A DNA stretch of 23,630 nucleotides, from contig JAVHSE010000003.1 in the NCBI GenBank assembly GCA_036172015.1, positions 1-23,630 on the forward strand, in the 5' to 3' direction. The stretch comes from UBA7396 sp036172015 (GTDB lineage: Bacteria > Patescibacteriota > Gracilibacteria > BD1-5 > UBA6164). The notes under the pieces are model-generated. The model was not told the origin of the DNA. It ran no database searches and was given only the letters and a program-made list of their open reading frames with translations. Both the position numbers and the translations under genes were made by a program. Numbering within the stretch: position 1 is the stretch's first letter; every line of letters begins with the position of its first letter. Shown piece by piece: positions 1 through 10,202 of this stretch.

Positions 1-62
1 TCTTTTGACTTCACTCAAAAAAAATATAAAAGTTAATATAATTTAAAATATTACCTTTTTTT

Positions 63-2351
63 ATGTCAAAACATCTCGTAATAGTTGAATCTCCTTCAAA
101 ATGAAAAACTATAGAAAAATTTTTATCATCTGATTATAAGGTAATAGCATCTATGTGACATATTAGAGATTTACCAGAAAAAAATCTTTGAATCGATATA
201 GAAGGTTGATTTATTCCAGAATATCTTATCAATGAAGATAAACAAAAAACAGTTGATTCATTAAAAAAATTAGCAAAATGATGTCCGAATGTTTGGATAG
301 CAACGGATGATGATAGAGAATGAGAAGCTATCTGATGGCATATTTGTCATGTTCTTGATTTAGACCCAACCAATGTAAAAAGAATTGTATTTCATGAAAT
401 AACCAAAGAAGCTATATTACACTCTTTAGATACTCCAAGAACGATGAATCTCAATCTTGTTGATGCTCAACAAGCAAGAAGACTCCTGGATAGACTTGTT
501 TGATATAAAGTAAGTCCTATTTTATGGAAAAAAATTAGAAAATGACTCTCAGCTGGAAGAGTGCAAAGTGTGGCTGTAAAATTAGTGGTTGAAAAAGAAA
601 GAGAAATAAAAAACTTTAAACCAGAGGAAACATGGAAAATAACAGCAGAACTTGAATATGCTCAAGTAAAATTTAAAACTCTCTTTACTAAAGTTGATGG
701 AAAAAACAAAGCATTCAAATCTTTAGAAGATGTGAAAAAATTCTTACATATATTATTTGAAGAACTTCCAGAAATAAAAGAAAGTAAAAATAAAGCATGA
801 AATACCGAATATAATATTTCAAAAGTAATTCATTTTAAACTCAATTCAGTTGATAAAAAAGATTCTAAAAGATCTCCACAAGCTCCTTTTACTACCTCCA
901 CATTACAACAAGAAGCATCAAGAAAGTTTGGTTTCTGAGTAAAACAAACGATGATGGTAGCTCAGAAACTCTATGAGTGAGTTGATTTATGAAATGGAGA
1001 AAGAACATGACTTATTACCTATATGAGAACTGATAGTGTAAATCTATCAGATAATGCTATATGACAAGCGAGTGACCTGATTACAAAAAACTTCTGAAAA
1101 AATTATTTAAAAGTAAGAAAATATAAAACAAAATCTGCCTGAGCTCAAGAAGCTCATGAAGCTATTAGACCAACTTATTTATCAAGTACACCAGAAAGTT
1201 TAGCATCAATTCTTGATCCACAAGCATTAAAACTCTATACTCTTATATGGAAAAGAACTCTCGCAAGTCAAATGGAAGATGCTATTGTAGAAGTAACAAA
1301 ATTTAATTTTTCACCAGAACATAAAGCAAACCAAGAATGGATTACTTCTGGAGAAGTTATTAAATTTGATTGATTTATGAAATTATATGTAGAATCAAGT
1401 GATGATGAAGCAGAAGATGAAGAAAACTCAATTTTACCGAGTATCGCAATTGGAACACTCATTGCCTCAAAAAATATAAATGCAAATCAAATATTCTCTC
1501 GTCCTCCAGCTCGTTATACCGAAGCTTCTTTGGTAAAAAAATTGGAAGGTGAATGAATCGGAAGACCATCAACTTATGCTCCAACAATATCAACTATTAT
1601 CGAGAGATGATATGTAGAAAAAATAGAAAAAAAATATTTATCTCCTAGTGATATAGCTTTTACGGTAAATGATTTTCTAGAACAATATTTTACAGAAATG
1701 ATGAATTATAAATTCACTCGTAATGTAGAAGAAAAATTCGATGATATAGAAAATGGAAATGTAAAATTTCAAGAAATGCTCAAAGATTTTTGGGAAAATA
1801 CTCTCAAAAAAGATATAGAAAATGCTGGAGAAAAAGCTGAAAAAATAATTGAAAAAGCATGAAAAGATTGTCCAAAATGTGGAAAAGAACTTATTTTTAG
1901 ATATTCAAAAACTTGAAAATTTATAGGGTGTTCTTGATACCCAGAGTGTGATTATCTCGAACAACCAAAAGAAGAATCAGATAAGATGCAAGCTCTCAAA
2001 AATAAATATGAATGAAAACCTTGTCCAGATGGAATTGAAGGAACCGTAGTAGTAAAAACTGGAAGATTTGGTCCATTTCTCGCAAGTTCAAAATACCCAG
2101 AAGTAAAATGGATTGGAAAAATTAAATCTGATAAAGATGAGTTACTTGAACAAATTTTGCAAGAAAAATGAATGTTTATAGACGAAGAAACAGGTGAAGA
2201 ATTAGTCGTAAAAAATTCAAAAAGATGACCATTTTTAGCAGCAAAAAAATATCCAGAAGTAAAAATAGCAAAAAATATTCCAAAAGCAATTTGGGAAGAA
2301 TTAACTATCAGAATGGATAAATTGGCTGAAGAAAATAATGAATTCATATAA
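63..2351 (+). CDS. topA: DNA topoisomerase I (type IA)
   Basis: Type IA topoisomerase that relaxes negative supercoils by cutting one strand through a 5'-phosphotyrosine. Read with UGA=Gly it gives 762 aa. The N-terminal Toprim domain opens with VESPSKGKTIEKF and carries ATDDDREGEAIGWH near residues 80-93 (Mg-binding acidic cluster). The active-site segment TGLITYMRTDSVN puts the catalytic tyrosine at residue 320, close to E. coli Tyr319. The C-terminus holds one four-cysteine zinc ribbon (CPKCG...GCSGYPECDY, about residues 602-630) followed by two Topo_C-like repeats (GRFGPFLASSKYPE, KRGPFLAAKKYPE), the last without cysteines. The ATG at 63 is chosen because it directly precedes the conserved start; an A/T tract rather than a Shine-Dalgarno lies upstream. 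A TTGACT at 5-10 and TATAAT at 37-42 are too far apart (26 nt) for a confident promoter. At least thirty in-frame UGA codons are read through. Confidence 0.97.
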
Positions 2352-2369
2352 CTTGCATTTTGTATTTTT

Positions 2370-2398
2370 TTTACTAAAATCCAGTTATTATTTATAAT
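2370..2398 (+). promoter_or_regulatory. Sigma70-type promoter for the hydrogenase-like operon
   Basis: TTTACT (2370-2375), a 17-nt spacer and a perfect TATAAT (2393-2398). Transcription would start near 2405, only about 11 nt before the ATG at 2416, so the leader would be very short (TAT/ATT repeats) with no room for a normal ribosome-binding site. Found by eye; consensus match only. Confidence 0.6.
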
Positions 2399-2415
2399 AT
2401 TATTATTATTATTCT

Positions 2416-2913
2416 ATGGGGCATTCATCTATTGCTGTATTAAAAGAATTTACTTACAAAATAAAAGATGTAAAAATCAAACCTCAAAAAATTTCCCTCC
2501 CAAATTATGCACCAAAAGTATTAAAAAATTCATTAAAATTAAGAGTCATTGATGTATGAGATGACGAATGAACTCTGTCTGAAATGTATAGTCTTCAATG
2601 ATCAAATTATTCCTTAGAATCATATGGAATTGATTTTGTTGCGAGTCCAAAACATGCGGATGGGATTGTGGTTATTGGAGCTCTCACTCAAAATATGTTA
2701 GACCCATTATTAAGAACCTACCAAGTTATACCAGAACCAAAAGTAGTCATTGCTTTGTGAGATAAAGCTCTCTATGGAGATCCTCGATTTATTGGTTGTG
2801 TGTGAAAATTATCTCAATACCTCAAAGTAGATTTAGAAATTCCATGAAATCCTCCTTCAGCAGAAGATATATTTTCTTTTTTAGTTTCATTTGTAAAATG
2901 AAACTCATTATAA
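2416..2913 (+). CDS. NuoB/HyfI-like small subunit lacking all N2 cluster ligands
   Basis: First gene of a six-gene operon; 165 aa. It matches the small (NuoB/HyfI/EchC/MbhJ) subunit of complex I and group 4 hydrogenases by YGIDFVASPKHADGIVVIGA (about residues 75-94), by the segment leading to VVIALGDK, and by EIPGNPPSAEDI near the C-terminus. In functional homologues four cysteines bind the proximal [4Fe-4S] cluster (CxxC, GxCA, PGCPP). Here the CxxC positions read DDEGT (residues 49-53, Asp50/Thr53), GACA reads GDKA (Lys117), and PGCP reads PGNP (Asn145). The only cysteine in the protein is Cys128, which is off-pattern. Seven of its 13 glycines are UGA. The fold looks preserved while the cluster is lost, so a structural role in a membrane complex is inferred; electron transfer is unlikely. 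Family assignment is firm, function is not. Confidence 0.88.
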
Positions 2914-2929
2914 TATTTTTATAAATATC

Positions 2930-4888
2930 ATGATTGAATTTATTTTGTTTTTTTCTCTATTACTTCTTGTATTTACATGAACTATAAAAGTGAATATTGT
3001 ATCATTAAAAATGATCAATTTACTTTTAATACTCTATTTTATACTCAATCTCTCGTTATGAATCTTCTGATTTCAAAACGATATCAATACCCATATATTT
3101 TGATATAATATTTTTCATATATCGACTTTAGAATCTTTTTTTCTGGTTATTTTTTGAATCGTATGAATATGAATTTCCCTCTATTCTCAATATTATTTTA
3201 GCTATTATCTTGAGCATAAAAAAAATCTCAATTTTTATTATATAATGATGATTACTTTTATTATCGCTATGCAGGCAGTAATAATAAGTAGTAATGCTTT
3301 GGTTTTTTTAGTAGTGTGGGAAATTATGACCATAAGTAGCTATTTTTTAGTAATTCATGATTATAAACAAAATCAATCCTTTGAATGAGGAAATTATTAT
3401 CTTATCATTGCACATATAGGAATGTTTTTTATATTATTAAGTTTTATTCCATTTATCATTCAAAGTGGAAGTTTTGATTTTGTGTCATGGTCTCAGATTT
3501 GATTGAGTGAAAACTATAAAAATATAGTTTTTTATTGTGCTCTGATTTGATTTTGATGAAAAGCTGGAATTTGGCCTTTAGATATTTGGCTTCCAAAAGC
3601 TCATCCAATTGCTCCTTCCAATATATCAGCTTTTATGTCTGGTTTTATGGTGAAACTTCCTATTCTTATGATACTCAAATTTATCATCATATTTTTTGGA
3701 TTTCAAGTCCATCTCAATTGGTGAATTACTTTACTTATTATCTGATCAATTTCTGCTTTTTTATGAATATTTTATGCACTCACTCAAAATCATATCAAAA
3801 GAATTCTTGCTTTTTCAACTATTGAAAATATAGGATTTATTATCACAACTTTATGAGTATTTATTATAGGACTCTCTTTACACAATACTGTTATTACTAT
3901 CTTATGATTTACAGCTCTTTTGTATCATATCGTAAATCATGCTTTTTATAAAACTCTCCTCTTTATGATCGCATGAAGTATTATAGAAAGAACTGGAAAT
4001 ACGAATATATCTCATATGTGATGATATATTAAATTATTGCCATTTATCTGAATCATCAGTCTTTTTTGAATACTTACAATTGCATGAGTACCACCATTCG
4101 CTTCGTTTCATTCCGAAATCACATGAATGATGTGAATTATCTCAATTATTCATGATTCTTGAAATATCATTTTACAATTTAGTTGAGTATTTGCCATTAT
4201 ATTGATTTCTATGATGAGTATTTTTGCTTTTATCACTTTTACAAAATTATATACCATTGTATTTGTATGAAGACCGAGGGATATAAAATGAACAGTCAAT
4301 ACACAAAGAAATATATATGAAAATATGAGCTATATATTTTTTCTCTTTTTCATTGTAATCGTTTCTCTTTTTCCTGGAATATTTTCATATCTCGCTGAGT
4401 ATATACTCTCTCATACATATAGAGATACTCCTTTTACTCTGTTTCAACTCAATGATTCAAATTTTATCCCTGCATATTTAATACTCATCTATATAGTTAC
4501 TTTTTATATATGATATCGTATTTATAGATTATATTTATGAAATATAAAAAAAATAGATCCTTGGAATTGTTGATATCCAGATATTCCTCATAGATCACAA
4601 TATAGTCCAAGATGATTAGTACAACCAATGAGACGATTATATGAATCTCTCTATATGCAGGTTACAAATCTGGAATATAATGAATTTTATAAACAAAAAA
4701 GAAACAAAATAAAATTTGTAAAAAGCAAAAAATATCTTTTAGAAATAGTTTATAACAAATGAATTGAGTGTATTGTATATATTTCTATGAAAATACGATC
4801 ACTTCAAAATGGAATTTTACAATACTATATTTGATATCTCTTTTGATTACTTGTCATGATGTTGTGTATATTATATTTTTATATCTAA
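2930..4888 (+). CDS. HyfB/NuoL-like antiporter membrane subunit
   Basis: Large polytopic protein of 652 aa (E. coli HyfB is about 670). The central proton-antiporter module is clear: VVWEIMTISSYFLV carries the conserved TM5 glutamate, GFGGKAGIWPLDIWLPKAHP and APSNISAFMSGFMVK carry the TM7 lysine and discontinuous-helix motif, and AFSTIENIGFI and HIVNHAFYKTLLF match TM9-TM11. The C-terminal DPWNCGYPD ... QPMRRLYESLY segment is typical of HyfB rather than of NuoL or NuoM. It starts 16 nt after the small subunit gene and ends 2 nt before the next gene, so translation is probably coupled. The ion-translocation residues are kept even though the redox subunits of the operon are degenerate. About 40 glycines, several in the conserved motifs, are UGA. 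Confidence 0.93.
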
Positions 4889-4890
4889 AT

Positions 4891-5808
4891 ATGTTTGAAT
4901 TGTTTGTTTATTTTTTGTTGATTTTTCTTGCTTTAGGTTTGGTTCCTATTTTTGATAGTATATTAAAATCAGTAAAAGCATTTTTTAATGGAAGAAAAAC
5001 TCTCAGAATATTTCAAACTTATTTTGATCTGATAAAACTCTTTCAAAAAGAGACTTCTCAAAGTCAATATACTTCTTTTTTTTCTTTTATTTGACCGGTG
5101 ATTATGCTCGTTAATGTACTCGTATTTTTTTGTTTTATTCCTATTATTAATCCTTATTTTGATATCAATATCATATATTTATTTTATATTCTTTCTTTAG
5201 GGAATTTTTTTCTTATCCTGTATGCAATGGATAATGCAACTTATTTTGCTGGACTCTGAGTAGAAAGAGAAATGTTTGTACTCTCTATTGTAGAATCTGT
5301 ACTCATACTTATGATAGTTCTCTTTGTGATGATTTGATGAACAAGCAATCTCTCATGATTACATAATGTTTTTGCTTCTGCAATTTATTCTCCATTTCAA
5401 GTGCTTTTTTATATTATACTAATCGGAGTGTTTTTTTATATCATACTCGCTGAAAATAAAAGATTTCCATTTGATAATCCTTCTACTCATCTCGAACTCA
5501 CTATGATACACGAAGCTATGCTTTTAGAAACTCAATGAAAACAATTAGCTCTGTTAGAAATTATTGCAAAAATAAAAATGTTTGCTTTTTTGTCTTTATT
5601 TATTTTTCTCTTTTTCCCTTTTGATTTTTGAATCACCAATACAGTTATTTTATTTTGACTCTGGATTGCAAAAATGATAGGAATCATTATTTTTATTGGT
5701 TTTTGGGAAATGATTATTACTAAAATGAGACTCTTTAGATATCAAGAAATTTTTGTTACATTACTCGTAAGTCAAATACTATTGATATTTTTTTATATTC
5801 TTAAATAA
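4891..5808 (+). CDS. HyfC/NuoH-like membrane anchor subunit
   Basis: 305-aa integral membrane protein of the HyfC/HycD/NuoH family, which joins the peripheral (redox) arm to the antiporter subunits. Diagnostic segments are NGRKTLRIFQTYFDLIKLF near residue 33, the mid-protein GLGVEREMF, and the acidic loop RFPFDNPSTHLELTMIHEAM followed by GKQLALLE, which is nearly invariant in hydrogenase-type NuoH homologues. The carboxylates of that loop, thought to couple redox chemistry to ion movement in complex I, are all present. The start codon is 2 nt after the stop of the preceding gene. No Shine-Dalgarno is visible. Assignment by family motifs is strong; the transported ion cannot be told from sequence. 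Confidence 0.93.
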
Positions 5809-5815
5809 TCAAAAT

Positions 5816-6451
5816 ATGGAAATACTCGAAATATATTGTTTCCTCATCATTATGTCATGATTTTTATTGACTGTGAGTGGGAATTATTTAAATTTTATTA
5901 AAATATATATTTTTCAAACAGCTCTCATTTTTTGAATTTTTTATAGTATGTATATGTCAAAATTTGAAAGTGATCCTATGTTATTATTTGCTTTTATTTA
6001 TGGAATTATTATTCGAGTGATCTGAGTTCCTTTTACGATTCATCATTTTCTCACAAAGCTTAATATGCCTTTTATAGAAAGAAAGTTACATATTCGTTGA
6101 TTGTATGCTCTTTTAATTCAATTATTTATGGTATTTTTTGTCTATATGCTTTCAAAAAAAATTGGAGATTCTCATATAGTCCTCATATCAAGTATATTGA
6201 TTGTATTTTTTGGACTGTTTACTTTTCTCAATCATAAAAAACTTATTGGAGATATTTTGGCTTTTCTCTTTATTGAAAATGGACTTTTTCTTTTATCTAT
6301 GCTTATTATTGAAAAAATCAGTTTTTATGCAGAAATAAATATTATGGTAGATATTTTGATGAGTCTAGCAGTACTGGTTATGTCAATGATAAAAATTAGA
6401 AGTATCACTGGAAATATTGATGTCTGACAATTTGTTGAATTAAAAGAATAA
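5816..6451 (+). CDS. HyfE/NuoK-like small membrane subunit
   Basis: 211 aa with about six hydrophobic segments, close to E. coli HyfE (216 aa). Supporting features are its size and position between HyfC- and HyfF-like genes, the segment IIIRVIGVPFTIHHFLTKL (HyfE proteins have a basic residue then P in this helix), and LAFLFIENGLFLLSM with a membrane-embedded glutamate matching the NuoK-type ENG motif. The C-terminal part MVDILMSLAVLVMSM is also typical. It starts 7 nt after the HyfC-like gene. The CGA codon in IIIRV falls where homologues carry Lys/Arg, arguing that CGA is still arginine in this organism. Similarity is weaker than for its neighbours, but context makes the call secure. Confidence 0.87.
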
Positions 6452-6478
6452 TCTCTCTAAAATCTAACTTTTACATCT

Positions 6479-7894
6479 ATGTATTTTATATTTTCTATTT
6501 ATATACTTCCTCTTATACTTGTTTTTGTCAGTATTGTATTTTCAAAAAATATGTGGAAAAAAATACTGATCTTTATCAGTATCGCCTATGCCCTACTTTC
6601 AATCTGAACAATGTATGCTTATTTTTGATGATTTCATTTTGAAAATAGTTTCATTGTGATTGATCAACTTAATCTGATTTTTGTAAATATTATAACGATA
6701 TTATCAAGTATTATTGCTCTCTATTGATCATATTATTTTGATGAAGAAATCAAACATCATGTCATTTGAGAATCAAAAGCAAAACATTATCTCATTTTAT
6801 CAAATCTGTTTATTTTTGCGATGATTTGATCAGCAACTCTCAAAAATATTATTATGATTTGGGTAGCTCTTGAAGCAACAACGATTTTTACGACTTCACT
6901 GATTAGTTTTTATGGAACAAAAACAAGTTGGGAAGCAGCATGGAAATACCTTATTATTTGTTGAATTGGACTGACTATATGACTTTTTTGAATTTTTATA
7001 ATCATCTATGCTGGACTTGATAATGCTGATTATAATGCAATTAAATTATCATCTTCCATGAATCTTTGACTGGTAAAAATCGGTTTCATTTTTACTTTAA
7101 TCTGAATTGGAACCAAAATCTGACTTTTTCCACTCAATACATGGCTTCCAGATGCACATGGTTCATGACCAACTCCAATCAGTGCCACTATGTCGAGTAT
7201 TCTTCTTCCTCTTGCTATTCTTTATCTATATAAAATAAAAAATATCGTTGATATCATGCTTGGAGATCCTAGTTTCACTAATTTTTTATTTATATTCATG
7301 TGACTTCTCACTATTGTTACAGCTGGTTTCACTTTAATCAAGCAAAAACATTTAAAAAGAGCTCTGGCTTATTCAAGTAGTGAAAATATGTGAATAATAG
7401 TTTTTGCTTTATGACTTGGTCCAATAGGATTGAAACTGTGAATTCTCCATATTATTTGACATAGTTTTCTCAAAACTGCATCATTTATGTCTGCTGGAAA
7501 TATTTTAATTAAAATGAAATCATGATTATTTGAAAATATAAATAATCTCTTCAAACGATTAAAAATCACTTCATTTTTACTCATCATCAGTTTAATATTA
7601 CTCGTTGGAATACCTATTTCTCCATTATTTTTTACTGAAATACTCATCATTATCGAAGCATGTAAAACAAATATATTTTTCGCTCTTATCTTTATTTGAT
7701 GATTATCTTTGGTTTTTTCTTGATTACTCATCAATTTTTGAAATATGTTTCTTGATCATGAACTTACTCAACCATCGGAAACCAAAAACATAGACGAAGA
7801 TAATCATCTCTGAATCGTTCATTGGTCGATTATTATATCTATAATTTTTGCTCTTTGTTCGAATATGTTGTTTTTTATAAATAAAATTTTTTAA
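6479..7894 (+). CDS. HyfF/NuoN-like antiporter membrane subunit
   Basis: Second antiporter-type subunit, 471 aa (E. coli HyfF is about 526, so somewhat short). Key motifs: WVALEATTIFTTSLISFYGT with the TM5 glutamate, GTKIGLFPLNTWLPDAHGSG then PTPISATMSSIL with the TM7 lysine, KQKHLKRALAYSSSENMG, and HIIGHSFLKTASFMSAG. These are the residues lining the proton half-channels of NuoL/M/N proteins. It begins 27 nt after the HyfE-like stop and ends 10 nt before the large subunit gene. Together with the HyfB-like protein it gives the complex two putative ion channels; there is no HyfD-like third antiporter in the operon. In-frame UGA is very frequent, including in GTKIG and near the C-terminal helices. 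Confidence 0.92.
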
Positions 7895-7904
7895 TTCATT
7901 CCAT

Positions 7905-9449
7905 ATGTATACAAAAAAAGAATTTCAATCTCAAAGTGATTTATATAGTTATTTAAAATCAAATAATGATGTTTATTTTTTAGGTGAATTTTTAAGAGAA
8001 ATTGATGAAAAAACTGATGAGCTTATTATTATTATACGAACCAATCATCTTATAGATTTGAATAATGTTCCACTCATTATGCATACAAAATCCAAAAGAA
8101 AAATACTCACTACTCATGTACAATCATGAGAAAAATTATTAAATTTTTGAGATATTTTTTATTGAGCTTATGTATTTCAAAATGAAATATATGATTTTTA
8201 TGGAAAAGAAACTCTCTGATTTCAACATCATACCTCAAGATTGCATTTTTTTGCTGATAATTTTTTCCCATACCGACTTATCGGAAAACCAGATATACAA
8301 ATAAAAAATAAATTTGTATTTCCAAATATAGAATGAGAATGACTCATTTGTGTTCCAGTTGGACCTGTTCATGCTGGAATTATTCCTCCATGACATTTTC
8401 GTTTTTTGGTTGATGGAGAAAATACTTGTGATTTAGAAATTCAGCTTGGTTGGAAAACTCGTTTAATAGATAGATATTTTATGAGTGAAACCAGTTTGAG
8501 TGCACTTATGGAAGCCAGTTGAGAAATAGTTTGAGATAGTGTTATTGCATATAGTTTAGGTTATGTAAAAAATATCGAAGATGCTACGAAGATAAAAATA
8601 AGCACTCTTTCTATGGCAACCAGAATAGTTATGCTTGAAATTGAGAGAATATACAATCATTTATGGACGATTTGAGCTTTATGAAATGATGTATGACAAT
8701 CATATATACTCAATTGATTTCTTGCTATTCGTGAAAAAATATTGAATATAAATAAAGATATATTTTGACAGAGATCTATGAAATGAAATATCCAAATTTG
8801 AGGAAATCATATTGAACTCGATGAAAAAAGTATGTCAAAAATACAAACCAATCTTCATGAAATCCTGCCAAGAATTCAAAATCTTGTCAATATTATGAAA
8901 TTTTCTTCTGGAATATATGATCGATTCAAAGATGCTGGAATTATTAGTAAAGAAATAGCACTGAAACATAATGCTCTTTGAATTGCAGCAAAAGCATCAA
9001 TGATATCAATAGATGCCAGAATAACTGATCCATATTATATCAAATTATGAATTGAAAATATACATATTACTCTCTGAGAAAATTGAGATTGTTTTGATAG
9101 ATTAATAGTGAGGGCAGAAGAAATATATACATCTATAGAAATTATCGATACCATTGCTTCACAATTTCAAAAAAAATCATTTACTCATCAAAAAACTGAA
9201 AAACAAAAATTATGAGAAAAAAATATTCAACTAACAGATGGTTATTTTGTATCAAATATAGAATGACATAGAGGAGAAATTTTGCAAATTATGCAAGTTG
9301 AAAAATGAAAAATCAATTATTATAAACACAAAGATCCATCATTTGTAAATTGGGCTTTACTGGAATACAGTGTCCTTGATAATATTATTGCTGATTTTCC
9401 TATTTGTAATAAAAGTTTTGATCTCAGTTATAGTTGATTTGATATGTAG
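7905..9449 (+). CDS. HyfG/HycE-like NuoC-NuoD fusion without [NiFe] ligands
   Basis: 514-aa large subunit of the complex. Residues about 1-130 form the NuoC-like domain (QNEIYDFYGKETLGFQ, FFPYRLIGKP, where homologues have FPLRKD). The rest is the NuoD/hydrogenase large subunit: CVPVGPVHAGIIPPGHFRF, DLEIQLGWKTRLID, MLEIERIYNHLW, YDRFKDAGIIS. In hydrogenases the metal is held by two CxxC motifs. The first (RICGIC) is replaced by SGEIVGDSV (residues 205-213) and the C-terminal DPCxxC by DLSYSG (506-511), after which the protein simply ends at residue 514. There is no C-terminal peptide for a maturation protease to remove. It is therefore an Ehr-type, non-hydrogenase homologue. It ends the operon; a weak AT-rich hairpin (9457-9480) follows the TAG. 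Confidence 0.9.
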
Positions 9450-9483
9450 ATTTTTATTTTTGAAAGTTTTATTTCAAAAACAT

Positions 9484-9511
9484 TTGAGAGTTTTTTATTT
9501 TTTGATATACT
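9484..9511 (+). promoter_or_regulatory. Probable clpP promoter
   Basis: TTGAGA (9484-9489), 16-nt spacer and TATACT (9506-9511), about 31 nt before the clpP ATG. It suggests clpP is transcribed separately from the upstream operon, with a leader of about 25 nt. Consensus match only. Confidence 0.5.
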
Positions 9512-9542
9512 AAAAATCGTATTTTATTATTAACTTTTACTT

Positions 9543-10166
9543 ATGGTGCAAGTTATTTCACAAAAGAAAACAAAACAAATTACCAGTACTCTTATACCAA
9601 CTGTCATTGAAAAAGTACCTGGTGGAGAAAGAGCATATGATATTTATTCTCGTTTACTTGAAGATAGAATTATATTTTTATGAGAAGCTATTGATCCACA
9701 TGTTGCCAATACAGTCGTTGCACAATTATTATTTTTAGAAAAACAAGATCCAAAAGCTCCTATTACTATTTATATAAATTCTCCTGGATGACATGTTACA
9801 GCTGGACTTGCTATATATGATGTGATGCAATATGTACAATGTGATATTATCACTGTTTGTATATGACTTGCGGCAAGTATGGGAAGTATTATTCTTGCCG
9901 GATGAACCAAATGAAAAAGATATAGTCTCCCAAATAGTGAAATCATGATTCATCAACCTCTGGGATGAGCAGAATGACAAGCTGTTGATATAAAAATACA
10001 AGCTGAAAATATTATGGAAACATGACAATTACTCTACTCAATTCTTGCAAAACATACCGGAAGAGATATTAAAGAAATTGAAAAAGATTGTGACAGAGAT
10101 AATTATATGAGACCTGAGGCTGCTTTAAAATACTGACTTATTGATAAAATTATTAAAAATAAATAA
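9543..10166 (+). CDS. clpP: ATP-dependent Clp protease proteolytic subunit
   Basis: 207-aa serine peptidase that forms the double-heptamer chamber used by ClpX or ClpC. The catalytic triad is intact: Ser112 in GLAASMGS, His137 in IMIHQPLGG, and Asp186 in CDRDNYM, each one residue after its E. coli equivalent. The hydrophobic contact strand INSPGGHVTAGLAIYD is also present. Nine of its 17 glycines are UGA, including one in SPGG and two in the HQPLGGAEG segment, which is strong support for the code. The ATG at 9543 gives a normal N-terminal extension that could be a propeptide. It stands alone between its own promoter and the terminator at 10171. No unfoldase gene is in the window. Confidence 0.97.
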
Positions 10167-10170
10167 AAAA

Positions 10171-10200
10171 ATACTCTTGAAATATCAAGAGTATTTTTTT
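10171..10200. terminator. Bidirectional intrinsic terminator between convergent genes
   Basis: Perfect 10-bp stem ATACTCTTGA / TCAAGAGTAT with an AATA loop, followed by a T run on the + strand and by a matching A run upstream, so it works for both strands. It ends clpP (stop at 10166) and the minus-strand membrane protein gene (stop at 10203). Confidence 0.88.
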
Positions 10201-10202
10201 AT

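Noticed and set aside
5..42. TTGACT...TATAAT promoter for topA
   Set aside because: The spacer is 26 nt, too long for a standard sigma70 promoter; left unannotated.
1952..2347. 131-codon open frame on the minus strand, and another at 1268-1462
   Set aside because: Both are antisense to topA, show no recognisable motif and lie under a clearly conserved gene.
3535..3825. 96-codon + strand open frame
   Set aside because: Out of frame with the HyfB-like gene, whose translation there contains conserved antiporter motifs.
8274..8924. CGA read as tryptophan, as proposed for some Absconditabacteria
   Set aside because: CGA falls on positions conserved as Arg in hydrogenase/complex I homologues (FPYR and YDRFK of the large subunit) and on a Lys/Arg position of the HyfE-like protein.
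9735..10028. 97-codon minus-strand open frame
   Set aside because: Antisense to the ClpP catalytic region and without any family signature.
63..10166. Numerous in-frame TGA codons suggesting a string of pseudogenes
   Set aside because: They fall on conserved glycines in intact core proteins and vanish if UGA is glycine.
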